Shown: positions 18,697 to 27,861, numbered from the stretch's first letter. The stretch is DNA of 64,000 nt from Flavobacteriales bacterium (GCA_016713875.1 JADJOI010000003.1:868001-932000); one strand, 5' to 3'. Numbers and translations: made by a program. Notes: generated by a model from the letters alone, not told the origin.

Positions 18697-20112
18697 ATGC
18701 TCATCGGCCGTGATGAAGAACGCGCGTTACTGCTGGATGCCCTGGAGTCAGGGCATTCGGAGTTGATCGTGGTGCATGGCAGGCGCAGGATCGGTAAGAC
18801 CTTCCTCATCCGCAGCGTGTACGAAGGGCAGGTGAGCTTCGAGTTCAGTGGCATGCACCGGGGCGCGCACAGGCAGCAGCTCAAGAACTTCCACATGGCC
18901 TTTCCGGCCAAGGCCCGGCCCAAGGCACCACCAGCGGATTGGATCGATGCCTTCGATCGCCTCGGCCGCTACCTGGACAAATTGAAGGGGAAAGCCAAGA
19001 AGGTCGTCTTCATCGATGAGTTCCCCTGGCTGGATGGGCACAAGAGCGGCTTCCTCGCGGCCTTCACCAACTTCTGGAACGGCTACGCCACCAAGCGCAA
19101 CGACCTGGTGGTGGTGATCTGCGGCTCGGCGGCCTCGTACATGATCAAGCGGGTGATCAACAACAAGGGCGGGCTGCACAACCGGCTCACACGGCGCATC
19201 CGGCTGGCGCCCTTCAACCTTTGCGAGACCGAGCAGTTGCTGCGGCACAACAAGGTGCTCTTCACGCGCTACGACATCCTGCAACTGTACATGGTCCTGG
19301 GCGGCGTGCCCTACTACCTGCACATGGTGAAGCGGGGCGAGAGCGTGGCCCAGGCCATCGACCGCTTGTGCTTCGACCGGCAGGGCTTCCTGCGCGGGGA
19401 GTTCAACAACGTGTTCGCCTCGCTCTTCGACAATGCCGGCAACCACGAGGCCATCGTGCGTGCCTTGTCGCTCGTGCGCAAGGGTCTTACGCGTAATGCG
19501 ATCCTCAAGAAGAGCAAGGTGCCATCCGGCGGCACGCTCAGTAACACGCTCATGGAACTGGAGGAGTCCGGCTTCATCGAGCACTATGCGCCTTACGATG
19601 CCAAGAAGGACCCGCTCTACCGCATCACGGATGAGTACACGCAGTTCTACCTGCGATACATCGAGCCTAGCACGCCCTCGAAGCGTGGCGTTTGGAGCAA
19701 GCTCAGTGGCACACCGGGCTTCAAGGCCTGGGCGGGCTTCAGCTTCGAGACCATTTGCATGAAGCATGTGGAGGGGATAAAGGAAGGCTTGAGGATCGGT
19801 GGTGTGCGGAGCGTGGAGGGCAGCTGGATCGGCAAGGGCGATGAGAGCGGCGCGCAGATCGACCTGCTCATCGATCGTGACGATAACGTGATCAACCTCT
19901 GCGAGATGAAGTTCGCGGGCGGATCCTTCACCATCGACAGGAAGTACGCGAACGAACTGATGACCAAGGCCGGGGCGTTTCGCACGGCCACGCGCACGCG
20001 CAAGAGCATCTTCATCACGTTCATCACCACGCACGGCCTGGCGCATAACGCGTACAGCCGCCAATTGGTGCAGAACGAACTGACGATGGACGCGTTGTTC
20101 ACATCCGTATGA
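18697..20112 (+). CDS. AAA+ ATPase with C-terminal DUF234 (nuclease-like) domain
   Basis: A 471-residue protein of the archaeal-type ATPase family. Walker A is GRRRIGKT (residues 28-35), Walker B is VVFIDEFPWL, and sensor 1 is VVVICGSAASYM. A winged-helix segment follows at about 275-310, then a DUF234 domain with GAQIDLLIDRDDNVINLCEMKF-like PD-(D/E)xK residues (D...E-M-K), suggestive of a nuclease. Such genes are scattered across Bacteroidota and archaea and their function is unknown. The gene is bracketed by hairpin repeats (18641-18684 and 20123-20168) and by two copies of an SRPBCC 3' end, as if it were a mobile cassette. Confidence 0.85.
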   Translation: MLIGRDEERALLLDALESGHSELIVVHGRRRIGKTFLIRSVYEGQVSFEFSGMHRGAHRQQLKNFHMAFPAKARPKAPPADWIDAFDRLGRYLDKLKGKAKKVVFIDEFPWLDGHKSGFLAAFTNFWNGYATKRNDLVVVICGSAASYMIKRVINNKGGLHNRLTRRIRLAPFNLCETEQLLRHNKVLFTRYDILQLYMVLGGVPYYLHMVKRGESVAQAIDRLCFDRQGFLRGEFNNVFASLFDNAGNHEAIVRALSLVRKGLTRNAILKKSKVPSGGTLSNTLMELEESGFIEHYAPYDAKKDPLYRITDEYTQFYLRYIEPSTPSKRGVWSKLSGTPGFKAWAGFSFETICMKHVEGIKEGLRIGGVRSVEGSWIGKGDESGAQIDLLIDRDDNVINLCEMKFAGGSFTIDRKYANELMTKAGAFRTATRTRKSIFITFITTHGLAHNAYSRQLVQNELTMDALFTSV

Positions 20113-20122
20113 GCACTAACTA

Positions 20123-20168
20123 CCGCAGCCAAATGTGCCTGCAGATGGCCACATTTGGCTGCGGATAA
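20123..20168. repeat. Right hairpin repeat of the AAA-ATPase cassette
   Basis: A perfect 15-bp inverted repeat: CCGCAGCCAAATGTG (20123-20137) and CACATTTGGCTGCGG (20150-20164), with a 12-nt loop, followed by ATAA. It begins 10 nt after the ATPase stop and may also act as terminator between the two convergent genes. Confidence 0.85.
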
Positions 20169-20181
20169 TGAACAGGCCGCA

Positions 20182-20619
20182 TCAGACCTGCTTCTCCGCC
20201 CACGCACTGAAGCGCTCCTGGATCTTCCTGCTCTCCTTCTTGAACGCGCCCGGCATCAGCAGGGCCATCACCTTCATGAAGCCGCGCATGCGGAACTCGT
20301 TGTCCGAATGCCAGACGGTCCGGGTGGGACCCGCCTCCTCGAAGGTGTTGCGCACCTCGTTCCACACACCTTGCGCCTCGTAGGTGCCGCTGAACTCCCG
20401 CGGGAGGTCGCGCTGGGTCACCGTTCCGACCATCTCGATCTCGCGGTTGCCCATCCTGTACCGCGACCGGCTCTTCGCACCCACCTGGCCGGGTGTGCCG
20501 CTGATCGGCTCGAAGCTGATGAGGGTGGGTTGCCACTCCTTCATCGTGGCCGGGTCGTCAAAGAGCTGGGTCATCCGCTCGCGCGGCAGATCGATGGTGA
20601 TGGAGGTCCGGAACTTCAT
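20182..20619 (-). CDS. SRPBCC family protein (START-like fold)
   Basis: A 145-residue protein with the helix-grip pattern of the polyketide cyclase/START superfamily: ITIDLPRERMTQLFDDP at the start, W-Q-P-T-L near residue 32, and a C-terminal helix KKESRKIQERFSAWAE. These proteins bind hydrophobic ligands; the ligand is unknown here. Two ATGs are possible (20625 and 20619); the second gives the usual M-K-F start. Its 3' end is duplicated on the far side of the ATPase cassette. Confidence 0.82.
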   Translation of the reverse strand: MKFRTSITIDLPRERMTQLFDDPATMKEWQPTLISFEPISGTPGQVGAKSRSRYRMGNREIEMVGTVTQRDLPREFSGTYEAQGVWNEVRNTFEEAGPTRTVWHSDNEFRMRGFMKVMALLMPGAFKKESRKIQERFSAWAEKQV

Positions 20620-20676
20620 GACCACCCAGGTGATCGGGGGCGCCGGGCGTCACAACACGCTGGGCCGGGCGGTGGA

Positions 20677-21540
20677 TCACCGCACCACCCACAGCCGCTT
20701 CGGCTCCAGCCGGAAGCGCACCTCGCTCCCGATAACGACGGGTTCTCCATCCAGATGGGCCAGTGATCCGGCCTGGTGCACCTGGGCCTCGCGCGTCACA
20801 AGGGTCTTCACGTACCTGCTTTTATCCGCACGGTTGGTGTACACATCGTAGAAGGCCTTCATCAGCGGGAGGAAGGACGGCTTGCTGACGAGCTGCAGCT
20901 CGGCCAACCCGTCATCGGGCAGTGAGCCGGGGCTGATGATGGCGCCATTGCCGAACTCGCGCGTGTTGCAGAAGACCAGCATGAGCACGTCGTGCTCCGT
21001 GGTGTCGTTGTTGGCCTTCACCACCACGCGCATCGGCTTCGCGCCCAGAATGTCCTTGAGGATGATGCGCATGTAATTCCACATGCCCCTGGCCTCGCTG
21101 CGGTCGAAGTCCCATGCCACGCGTGCATCGAAGCCGATCCCAGCGGTGCCCAGGAACAGCTTGTCGTTCAGGGAACACACGTCCATCAGTGTGGGCGTTC
21201 CTGTGAATGCGCGGCGCAGTGCTTCCTCCGGCTTCAGGGGCAGCCTCAACGACCGCGCGTAGCCGTTGCCGCTGCCCATGGCCACCACTCCGAGAGCGAC
21301 CCTGGTGCCCACCAGTCCGGCGGCCACGGCGTTCAGGGTGCCGTCACCGCCCACACTGAGCACGCGTTCCGCACCGTTCCGCACCGCCTCCTGCGCGAGG
21401 GTGGCACCCTGGCCGGGCGCTTCGATCACCCGCACCTCCAGCGACCAGCCGAGCTCCGCGGCGATGCGCTCCGCGGCCTGCCGCACGGTGAGCGCACGCT
21501 TCCTTCCGGCGCGCGGGTTGAGCAGCAGCCAGGCCTTCAT
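20677..21540 (-). CDS. Diacylglycerol kinase family lipid kinase
   Basis: A 287-residue protein of the YegS/BmrU/DgkB type. The ATP site is LLNPRAGR at residues 6-13 and LSVGGDGTLNAVAAGL at about 62-77, followed by AMGSGNGYARSL; the C-terminal beta-sandwich ends in HLDGEPVVIGSEVRF. It should phosphorylate a lipid head group such as diacylglycerol or a sphingoid base. Its start overlaps the stop of the upstream LTA-synthase-like gene by ATGA, so the two are translationally coupled and may act on the same lipid. Confidence 0.92.
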   Translation of the reverse strand: MKAWLLLNPRAGRKRALTVRQAAERIAAELGWSLEVRVIEAPGQGATLAQEAVRNGAERVLSVGGDGTLNAVAAGLVGTRVALGVVAMGSGNGYARSLRLPLKPEEALRRAFTGTPTLMDVCSLNDKLFLGTAGIGFDARVAWDFDRSEARGMWNYMRIILKDILGAKPMRVVVKANNDTTEHDVLMLVFCNTREFGNGAIISPGSLPDDGLAELQLVSKPSFLPLMKAFYDVYTNRADKSRYVKTLVTREAQVHQAGSLAHLDGEPVVIGSEVRFRLEPKRLWVVR

Positions 21541-23423
21541 GGCACCTGAGGGTCCGCCGTGAGGCTGTTGTTCAGCAGGTGACCGTTGAACTGCTGGATG
21601 GCGGCCTGCAGACGGGTGAGCATGTCGAAGGCCACCAGGTCGCGCGGTTCGCCCAGCGGCCCGGTGCTGTCCGCCCCGAGCGGGTCCACACCGAGAAGGC
21701 GTTCGCCATCGTAGTGAAGGATGAAGCGGTCACCGACGGCATGGAAGACCTGGTTGTTCGCCATCACGGCATAAGGCGGGCTGGACGGCCGCAGGGCGCT
21801 GTGACCGAAGCTGAAGAAGGGTTTGCGGTGCCCGATGAGGTCGAGCACGGTGGGCAGGATGTCGATGTGCTGCGTCACCCGGTGCTGGTCACGTGCCGGC
21901 AGGTGTGCAGGCATATGGAAAAGTAGCGGCACCCAGTAGTCGATGGCCTTGCTGTAGTTCTGCCCGTCCCGATCCAGGTCGGCCGTGTGGTCGGCGGTGA
22001 TCACGAACAGGGTGTTGGCGAACCAGGGCTTGGTGCGGGCCGTGTCGAAAAAGCGGCGCAGCGCCTCGTCCGTGTAGCGGAGCACGGGGTGGATCTTGTG
22101 CGTGCCTCCGCTGAACTGCGCGGCCAGGTCGGGCGGCAGGTCGTAGGGATGATGGCTGCTGAGGGTGAAGACGCAGCTCATGAAGGGCTGCTGCTCCCGG
22201 CTCATCTCCTCGGCGAAGTACTGCAGGAACGGCGCGTCCCAGATGCCCCAGTGGCCGTCGTAGTGCTCCTGCACGGGATACTCGTTGCGCCCGATGTAGC
22301 GGTGGAAGCCGGCGCTGCGGGCGAAACCATCGAAGCCCATGGTGCCGTTGTTGCCGCCATGGAAGAAGCTCGTGCGGTAGCCCTCCGCGGCCAGCACGCC
22401 GGCCAGCGAGGTGAAGGGCTGCTGGGCGTAGCGCGAGGTGATGAAGGCCTCGTCCATCAACTCGGGGATGGAGGCCAGCACGGCGGGGATGCCGTCGATG
22501 CTGCGACGGCCGTTGGCATAGGCGTGCGTCATCGTCAGGCTCTGGTCCATGAGCGCATCCAGAAAGGGCATGTGGCCCGGACCACCGGTGAGGCGGGCGC
22601 TGTACGCCGCGCTGAAGCTCTCCAGCACGATCACCACCACGTTGGGCCGGGCGGGGATGTGGCTGAACGGATCGGCCGGTGCGTCGAAGCGGTGGGTGAC
22701 CGGCCAGAGCAGATCGGCCTGCATCGGCGCCATGTACGGACGTTCCTGCACCGCGGGCTTGCCGAGGGTCATCAGGATGGTGAACGGTGTGTTGAGCACC
22801 ACCGGCACCTGGGTGGGCGGAGCGTAACGGGCCGCATCGATCACCTGCAGGGGGATCAGCTGCAGGCCCCCCCGGGAGGCGACCACGAGGGCGGCGATGG
22901 CGATGCCGGCGCCCGCCAGCCGTCTCCCGGTGCGCAGGGGGGATCCGTCGTCGAGCCGGGCCGCCCACCGGTAACCCCAGGCCAGCAGCGACAGCAGCGC
23001 CAGGTAGATGAGCACGATGTACCAGTAGTCGCGGGCGAAGGCCGGGGCCAGGTTGGCGGTGTCGCTGCCGGCGGTGAGGATGTGCAGGAAGTCGGCCGTG
23101 CTGCGCTTGAGGCTGAACTTGTAGTACTCCAGGTCGACGCAGGCGAAGAAGAGGGCCACGGCGTTCACCCCCAGGTAGAGGCCGGCCAGCACGCGGCGCC
23201 AGGCGTGCGCGGGACGTGGCATCGCCAGGCTGCCCACCACCCAGAGAGCGTTCAGCCAGGCCAGCGCGCTGAGGTCGAAGCGCAGTCCGCCCCAATAGGC
23301 AGCGGCCGGCGCGTCGGCGAACGACCCGGCATTGAGCAGGACGAAGAGGACGCGCAGCAGGGCATACACCCCGAGCAGCAGCCCGGAGCGCACCGCCAAC
23401 ACCGAGAAGGGACCGCGCAGCAT
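21537..23423 (-). CDS. LTA synthase family sulfatase-fold transferase
   Basis: A 628-residue membrane protein with five N-terminal transmembrane helices and an extracytoplasmic alkaline-phosphatase-fold domain. The metal and nucleophile motifs are VVVIVLESFS, NGRRSIDGIP (Ser as the probable nucleophile, Thr in Gram-positive LtaS), FFHGGNNGTMGFDGF and VITADHTADL. In Gram-negative bacteria relatives transfer phosphoglycerol or phosphoethanolamine to glycans or lipid A. It is coupled to a lipid kinase gene, which could recycle the diacylglycerol released by such a reaction. TACTTTCG lies 4 nt before its ATG. Confidence 0.9.
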   Translation of the reverse strand: MLRGPFSVLAVRSGLLLGVYALLRVLFVLLNAGSFADAPAAAYWGGLRFDLSALAWLNALWVVGSLAMPRPAHAWRRVLAGLYLGVNAVALFFACVDLEYYKFSLKRSTADFLHILTAGSDTANLAPAFARDYWYIVLIYLALLSLLAWGYRWAARLDDGSPLRTGRRLAGAGIAIAALVVASRGGLQLIPLQVIDAARYAPPTQVPVVLNTPFTILMTLGKPAVQERPYMAPMQADLLWPVTHRFDAPADPFSHIPARPNVVVIVLESFSAAYSARLTGGPGHMPFLDALMDQSLTMTHAYANGRRSIDGIPAVLASIPELMDEAFITSRYAQQPFTSLAGVLAAEGYRTSFFHGGNNGTMGFDGFARSAGFHRYIGRNEYPVQEHYDGHWGIWDAPFLQYFAEEMSREQQPFMSCVFTLSSHHPYDLPPDLAAQFSGGTHKIHPVLRYTDEALRRFFDTARTKPWFANTLFVITADHTADLDRDGQNYSKAIDYWVPLLFHMPAHLPARDQHRVTQHIDILPTVLDLIGHRKPFFSFGHSALRPSSPPYAVMANNQVFHAVGDRFILHYDGERLLGVDPLGADSTGPLGEPRDLVAFDMLTRLQAAIQQFNGHLLNNSLTADPQVP

Positions 23424-23427
23424 CGCG

Positions 23428-23435
23428 CGAAAGTA
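23428..23435 (-). promoter_or_regulatory. -7 box, 4 nt before the LTA-synthase-like gene
   Basis: TACTTTCG, then CGCG, then ATG (minus strand). It supports the start at 23423 rather than the longer open frame. Confidence 0.5.
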
Positions 23436-23474
23436 ACGGGGCGCCGGGAGCCCGACGAAAGGCGGCGCCGCGGA

Positions 23475-23482
23475 TACCTTTG
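23475..23482 (+). promoter_or_regulatory. -7 box of the E1 dehydrogenase gene
   Basis: TACCTTTG, an exact TAnnTTTG match, 42 nt before the ATG at 23525. It forms a divergent pair with the box at 23428-23435. Confidence 0.6.
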
Positions 23483-23524
23483 GGCCGCCGGACCGCCCGG
23501 GCGCCCGCCCCACCGGTGCATTCC

Positions 23525-25549
23525 ATGACCCCATTGACCATCGAGGACCGCCAGCTGCGCTTCGAACGCGGCACGCGCGACGACGCCTTTCTGCTGGACA
23601 CCTACACCAAGCTGGTGTACCCGCGCATCATCGAGGAGAAGATGCTGAGCCTGCTGCGGCAGGGCAAGATCAGCAAGTGGTTCAGCGGCATCGGCCAGGA
23701 GGCCATCGCCGTGGGGGCCACGATGGCGCTGCGTGATGACGAGTACATCCTGCCCATGCACCGCAACCTGGGCGTGTTCACCACGCGCGGCATGCCCTTC
23801 CGCAAGCTCTTCGCCCAGTGGCAGGGCAAGGCCACGGGCTACAGCAAGGGGCGGGAGCGCAGCTTCCACTTCGGCAGCCAGGAGCATCGGGTGGTGGGCA
23901 TGATCAGCCACCTCGGCCCGCAGATGGGCATCGCCGACGGCATCGCCCTGGCCCACAAGCTCAAGAAGGAGGACCGATGCACGATCGTGTTCACGGGCGA
24001 CGGCGCCACCAGCGAGGGCGATTTCCACGAGAGCGTGAACGTGGCCGCGGTGTGGGACCTGCCGGTGCTTTTCATCATCGAGAACAACGGCTACGGCCTA
24101 AGCACGCCCAGCAGCGAGCAGTTCCGCATGAAGAGCTTCGTGGACAAGGCCGTGGGCTACGGGATCGAGGGCGTGCAGATCGCGGGCAACAACATCCTGG
24201 AAGTGCAGGAGACGCTGGCCCGCCTCGCCGACAGCGTGCGCGAGAGGCCCCGGCCCATCCTGGTGGAGTGCATCACCTTCCGTATGCGCGGCCACGAGGA
24301 GGCCAGCGGCACCAAGTACGTGCCCAAGGAGCTCTTCGAGGAGTGGGGCCGCAAGGACCCCGTGGCCAACTACGAGGGTTGGTTGCTGAAGCATGGCGTC
24401 CTCACCATCGCCACGCGCGACGAGATCCGCGCCCGGTTGAAGGATGGCATCGAGGAGGACCTGAAGCACGCGTTCGAGGAGCCGGAACCGGTGCCGGTGA
24501 TGGATGCGGAACTCGGGGATGTTTTTGCTCCGGACCAGTTGGCAGTCGGTAGTTCGCAGTTGGCCGTTGATCCCGGTTCCGCTGGAGCTCCTGAGAAACG
24601 CATGATCGACGCCATCCAAGAGGGCCTGGAGCAGAGCATGGAGCGGCACCCGCAGCTGGTGTTGATGGGGCAGGATATCGCGGAGTACGGTGGCGCCTTC
24701 AAGATCACCGAGGGCTTCATGGAGCGCTTCGGCAAGGACCGCGTGCGCAACACGCCGCTGTGCGAGAGCGCCATCCTGGGAGCGGCGCTGGGGCTCAGCA
24801 TCAAGGGCATGAAGGCGATGATGGAGATGCAGTTCGCCGACTTCGTCAGCGAGGGCATCACCCAGATCTGCAACAACCTGGCGAAGGTCCATTACCGATG
24901 GGGGCAGCACGCCGATGTGGTGGTGCGCATGCCCACCGGCGCCGGTGTGGGCGCGGGGCCCTTCCACAGCCAGAGCAACGAGATGTGGTTCGTGAAGACG
25001 CCCGGCCTGAAGGTGGTGTACCCCAGCAACCCATACGACGCGAAGGGCCTGCTGATGACCGCCTTCGACGACCCCAACCCGGTGATGTTCTTCGAGCACA
25101 AGGCGATGTACCGCAGCATCACCGGGCCGGTGCCCGAACAGCCCTACGGCATCCCCTTCGGCCAGGCGCGCGTGGTGCGCGAAGGCTCAGCCATCAGCAT
25201 CATCACCTACGGCATGGGCGTGCACTGGGCCGTGGAAGTCCAGCGGGAGACCGGTATCGACATCGACATCATCGACCTGCGCACGCTGGTGCCACTGGAC
25301 GTGGGGACGATCCTCTCCAGCGTGAAGAAGACCGGCAAGGTGCTGCTGCTGCACGAGGACACGCTCACCGCCGGTTTCGGGGGCGAGCTGGCCGCGATCA
25401 TCGCCGAGCATGCCTTCCAGCACCTGGACGCCCCGATCGTGCGCGTGGCCAGCTGGGATACGCCGGTGCCCTTCGCCATTCCGTTGGAACAGGGGTTCCT
25501 GCCGAAGGGCAGGTTGAAGGCGGCGGTGGAACGGTTGGCGGGGTATTGA
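23525..25549 (+). CDS. Alpha-ketoacid dehydrogenase E1, fused alpha and beta subunits
   Basis: A 674-residue thiamine-diphosphate enzyme, the decarboxylating E1 component of a branched-chain 2-oxoacid (or pyruvate-like) dehydrogenase complex. Residues 1-330 are the alpha subunit with FTGDGATSEGDFHE and IIENNGYG (ThDP-Mg motif). Residues about 355-674 are the beta subunit with LMGQDIAEYGGAFK, the transketolase pyrimidine domain and the C-terminal LPKGRLKAAVERL. The fusion is usual in Bacteroidota. The linker (about residues 335-355) contains QLAVGSSQLAV, which looks like an in-frame short interspersed repeat. E2 and E3 genes are not in the window. Confidence 0.93.
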   Translation: MTPLTIEDRQLRFERGTRDDAFLLDTYTKLVYPRIIEEKMLSLLRQGKISKWFSGIGQEAIAVGATMALRDDEYILPMHRNLGVFTTRGMPFRKLFAQWQGKATGYSKGRERSFHFGSQEHRVVGMISHLGPQMGIADGIALAHKLKKEDRCTIVFTGDGATSEGDFHESVNVAAVWDLPVLFIIENNGYGLSTPSSEQFRMKSFVDKAVGYGIEGVQIAGNNILEVQETLARLADSVRERPRPILVECITFRMRGHEEASGTKYVPKELFEEWGRKDPVANYEGWLLKHGVLTIATRDEIRARLKDGIEEDLKHAFEEPEPVPVMDAELGDVFAPDQLAVGSSQLAVDPGSAGAPEKRMIDAIQEGLEQSMERHPQLVLMGQDIAEYGGAFKITEGFMERFGKDRVRNTPLCESAILGAALGLSIKGMKAMMEMQFADFVSEGITQICNNLAKVHYRWGQHADVVVRMPTGAGVGAGPFHSQSNEMWFVKTPGLKVVYPSNPYDAKGLLMTAFDDPNPVMFFEHKAMYRSITGPVPEQPYGIPFGQARVVREGSAISIITYGMGVHWAVEVQRETGIDIDIIDLRTLVPLDVGTILSSVKKTGKVLLLHEDTLTAGFGGELAAIIAEHAFQHLDAPIVRVASWDTPVPFAIPLEQGFLPKGRLKAAVERLAGY

Positions 25550-25617
25550 TCGTTCGTCGGCAACGCGCCGACGTTCCATCATGGCACCGGCAGCGTCGAA
25601 CCTCCGCGCAGCCCGCC

Positions 25618-27600
25618 TCACTCCTTGACGAAGGGCCAGGCGCGCACCTCGGTCCCGCTCGACCTCCGCAGCCAATAACTGCCTGGCCGCAGGCCTGAGA
25701 CGTCGACCCCGTTCCGCGCTGCGGTGGTGCGGAGGACCTCCCGGCCCAGGGCATCCAGGATGCGCAACTCGGCACCGGCCCATGGGGCGGGATCAGCGAG
25801 GAAGAGGCGGTCGGTGGTCGGGTTCGGGTACAGGTTGAGCGTGGTCCGTTCGGCATCGTTCAACCCCATGGGCATGGTGCCTTCCACCACCGTGAGCAGG
25901 GTGTCCGCCGCAGGCATCGGCACCACGTCCACGATGCCGCTGGGCCAACGGACGACGACCTGGTCGATGGCGGGGGAGGCGCCCAGCCCGAAGTGAGCAT
26001 AGAGACTGCTCATGAAGCGTGCGCCCTCGCCGCTGCGGATGTCGCGGATCTGTAGGCCCTGCGCCGTGTGCACCTCCACCCGCGCGCCGATGCCGCTGCG
26101 GTTGCTGACGGTGCCCACGGTGCGCACGCGCAGCCAATGGTTCGCCGTGCCGCTGCTGAGCATCACCACGTTGTAACCGGTGAGGTCGAGGCTGCCATCG
26201 TTGTTGAGGTCGCCCACGGCCTCGGGCATCAGCACCCCGCCGCGCACGAACTGCATGTTGCCCATGCCATAATGCACGCGCCCGCCGCCCAGGATGTCCA
26301 GCCGACCGTCGTTGTTCAGGTCGTGGGTCACCCACTCCGAGCCCGTGGCGTGGAACACGTCCAGCCCGGAGCCCAGGATCACGTTGGTGAACGCGCCGTT
26401 GCCGTCGTTGCGCAGCAGCAGGTGGCGGAAGCTCCAATTGGGGCTGCCGCTCGCGCCCACGAAGGCGTCCATGTCCCCGTCGTTGTCGAAGTCGCCCCAG
26501 GCGCTGCTGCGGGCATCATGGTCCTGCACCACCACGGGGTCGTTCACCGCGGTGAGCACCAGGCTGCCGTCGTTGTGCATCAGCACGTCCTCCTCGGTGC
26601 AACCGCTTTTGGTGAAGTAGGCGTCCACCCGACCGTCGTTGTCCACGTCCGACCAGATGGACGCTTTGTTGCCGCAGATGGTGCCGTAGGTGTGGTTGGT
26701 GAACGCCAGGTTCCCGGCGCCATCGTTGTGCAGCAGCAGGTTGAGCGCCAGATCGCTCGTCACGAAGCCGTCCAGATGCCCGTCCGCGTCCACGTCCACC
26801 AGGTTGTTGCGAAAGGTGGCCCCGCCGAGGCTGATGGCGGTCGGGACGTAGCTGGTGCCGTTGGCATCGGCCATCATCACCTGGAAGCTGTTCTGCGCGC
26901 CGGCGTAGAAGAGGTCGGGCCGCCCGTTGTTGTCGATGTCGCCCACGGCCAGACCTTGCGAGGCCGGGTTGACGATGAGCCCATGCGGGGTCACCTGTGG
27001 CACGAAGGTGCCGTTCGCCTGCTGGTGATGCACGGTGAGCGCGAACTCCCCCGGCACAACGAGGTCGTCCAACCCGTCGTCGTTCAGGTCCACCACGCCC
27101 AGGATGGGCTGCGGGTCGTTCAGGCCGAAGCCGCTGAAGGTGACCATGTCCACCGGAGCGGATGGGTTGGCGAACTCGGAGAGCTCGAAGGCGCAGCCCT
27201 GGTTGCCGTTCGTGTTCTCGATGATGATCCGGTAGGTGGTGCCCTGTTCGGCGCGGAAGCTGAAGGCTGAGGTGAGGTTGGGACCCGAATCATCATCGCC
27301 CGTGAGGCAGCCCAGGGCGGTGCACAGCCCGACGGCCACACTGACGCGGGTATCCTGGTCGGGCTGGCCCTGCACATGTGTGACGATGCGCACATTGGTG
27401 TCCTGGGCGGCGGTGTAGGCGTACCAGGCGCTGGCCGAGGCCATCACGGCATTCTCGCTACAGACCAGGGTGGCCGGTGCGCCAGTGATGGCAGGCACCA
27501 CGTGAATGCCAGGGCCGATGGGGAGCGCGGTGCTGCACGAGTTCTGGGCGGCCATGGACGGGCTCAGCACGATGGTGGCGAGGAAGAGGTGGTGGCGCAT
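25618..27600 (-). CDS. FG-GAP/VCBS repeat surface protein with T9SS type A tail
   Basis: A 660-residue secreted protein with signal peptide MRHHLFLATIVLSPSMAAQ. A first domain resembles pre-peptidase C-terminal modules (about residues 20-150). Then come repeated calcium-binding FG-GAP motifs of the form D-x-N-N-D-G-x-x-D (for example VDLNDDGLDDLVV, GDIDNNGRPDLFY, GDFDNDGDMDAFV), then an ASPIC/UnbV-type segment (VEVHTAQGLQIRDIRSGEG). It ends in a type A sorting domain (LYPNPTTDRLF ... GLRPGSYWLR). A beta-propeller adhesin or carbohydrate-binding role is likely. Confidence 0.9.
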   Translation of the reverse strand: MRHHLFLATIVLSPSMAAQNSCSTALPIGPGIHVVPAITGAPATLVCSENAVMASASAWYAYTAAQDTNVRIVTHVQGQPDQDTRVSVAVGLCTALGCLTGDDDSGPNLTSAFSFRAEQGTTYRIIIENTNGNQGCAFELSEFANPSAPVDMVTFSGFGLNDPQPILGVVDLNDDGLDDLVVPGEFALTVHHQQANGTFVPQVTPHGLIVNPASQGLAVGDIDNNGRPDLFYAGAQNSFQVMMADANGTSYVPTAISLGGATFRNNLVDVDADGHLDGFVTSDLALNLLLHNDGAGNLAFTNHTYGTICGNKASIWSDVDNDGRVDAYFTKSGCTEEDVLMHNDGSLVLTAVNDPVVVQDHDARSSAWGDFDNDGDMDAFVGASGSPNWSFRHLLLRNDGNGAFTNVILGSGLDVFHATGSEWVTHDLNNDGRLDILGGGRVHYGMGNMQFVRGGVLMPEAVGDLNNDGSLDLTGYNVVMLSSGTANHWLRVRTVGTVSNRSGIGARVEVHTAQGLQIRDIRSGEGARFMSSLYAHFGLGASPAIDQVVVRWPSGIVDVVPMPAADTLLTVVEGTMPMGLNDAERTTLNLYPNPTTDRLFLADPAPWAGAELRILDALGREVLRTTAARNGVDVSGLRPGSYWLRRSSGTEVRAWPFVKE

Positions 27601-27669
27601 GGGCAGGACTGGTGGGAACATGACCGACGAGGATGCTTCGAGGTTGTCCGGCCACGGCGGCGCGCGTCC

Positions 27670-27677
27670 CATCTTTG
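27670..27677 (+). promoter_or_regulatory. -7 box of the small basic protein gene
   Basis: CATCTTTG, 17 nt before the ATG at 27695, in the divergent spacer with the FG-GAP gene. Confidence 0.4.
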
Positions 27678-27694
27678 CGGCATCACCCCCGACC

Positions 27695-27835
27695 ATGCCG
27701 CAGAAGAGCAGACAGAACCGCAACCGAAAGCGCAAGGCCACCCTCAAGCTGGTGAAGCGCATGATCGCCCGTGAAGAGCGGGAGCAGGCAGCGCAGGGTG
27801 TGGCGGGAAAGGAGGCTCCCGGCAAGGAGGCGTGA
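27695..27835 (+). CDS. Small basic hypothetical protein (46 aa)
   Basis: A 46-residue, strongly basic ORF (MPQKSRQNRNRKRKATLK, then LVKRMIAREEREQAAQG). I do not recognise it. Three observations favour a real gene: a -7 box 17 nt before the ATG, a hairpin 8 nt after the stop, and a position filling an otherwise empty divergent spacer. The charge pattern suggests nucleic-acid or ribosome binding; this is only inferred from composition. Confidence 0.45.
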   Translation: MPQKSRQNRNRKRKATLKLVKRMIAREEREQAAQGVAGKEAPGKEA

Positions 27836-27842
27836 ACGGATG

Positions 27843-27861
27843 CCCGCCCACAGCGGGCGGG
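27843..27861 (+). terminator. Probable terminator hairpin after the small basic ORF
   Basis: CCCGCCC and GGGCGGG separated by ACAGC, followed by TTGTGC. There is no long T-run, so efficiency is unclear. Confidence 0.5.

Noticed and set aside
21987..23528. 513-codon plus-strand frame opposite the LTA-synthase-like gene
   Set aside because: Low-complexity, no recognisable motifs; shadow of the real gene.
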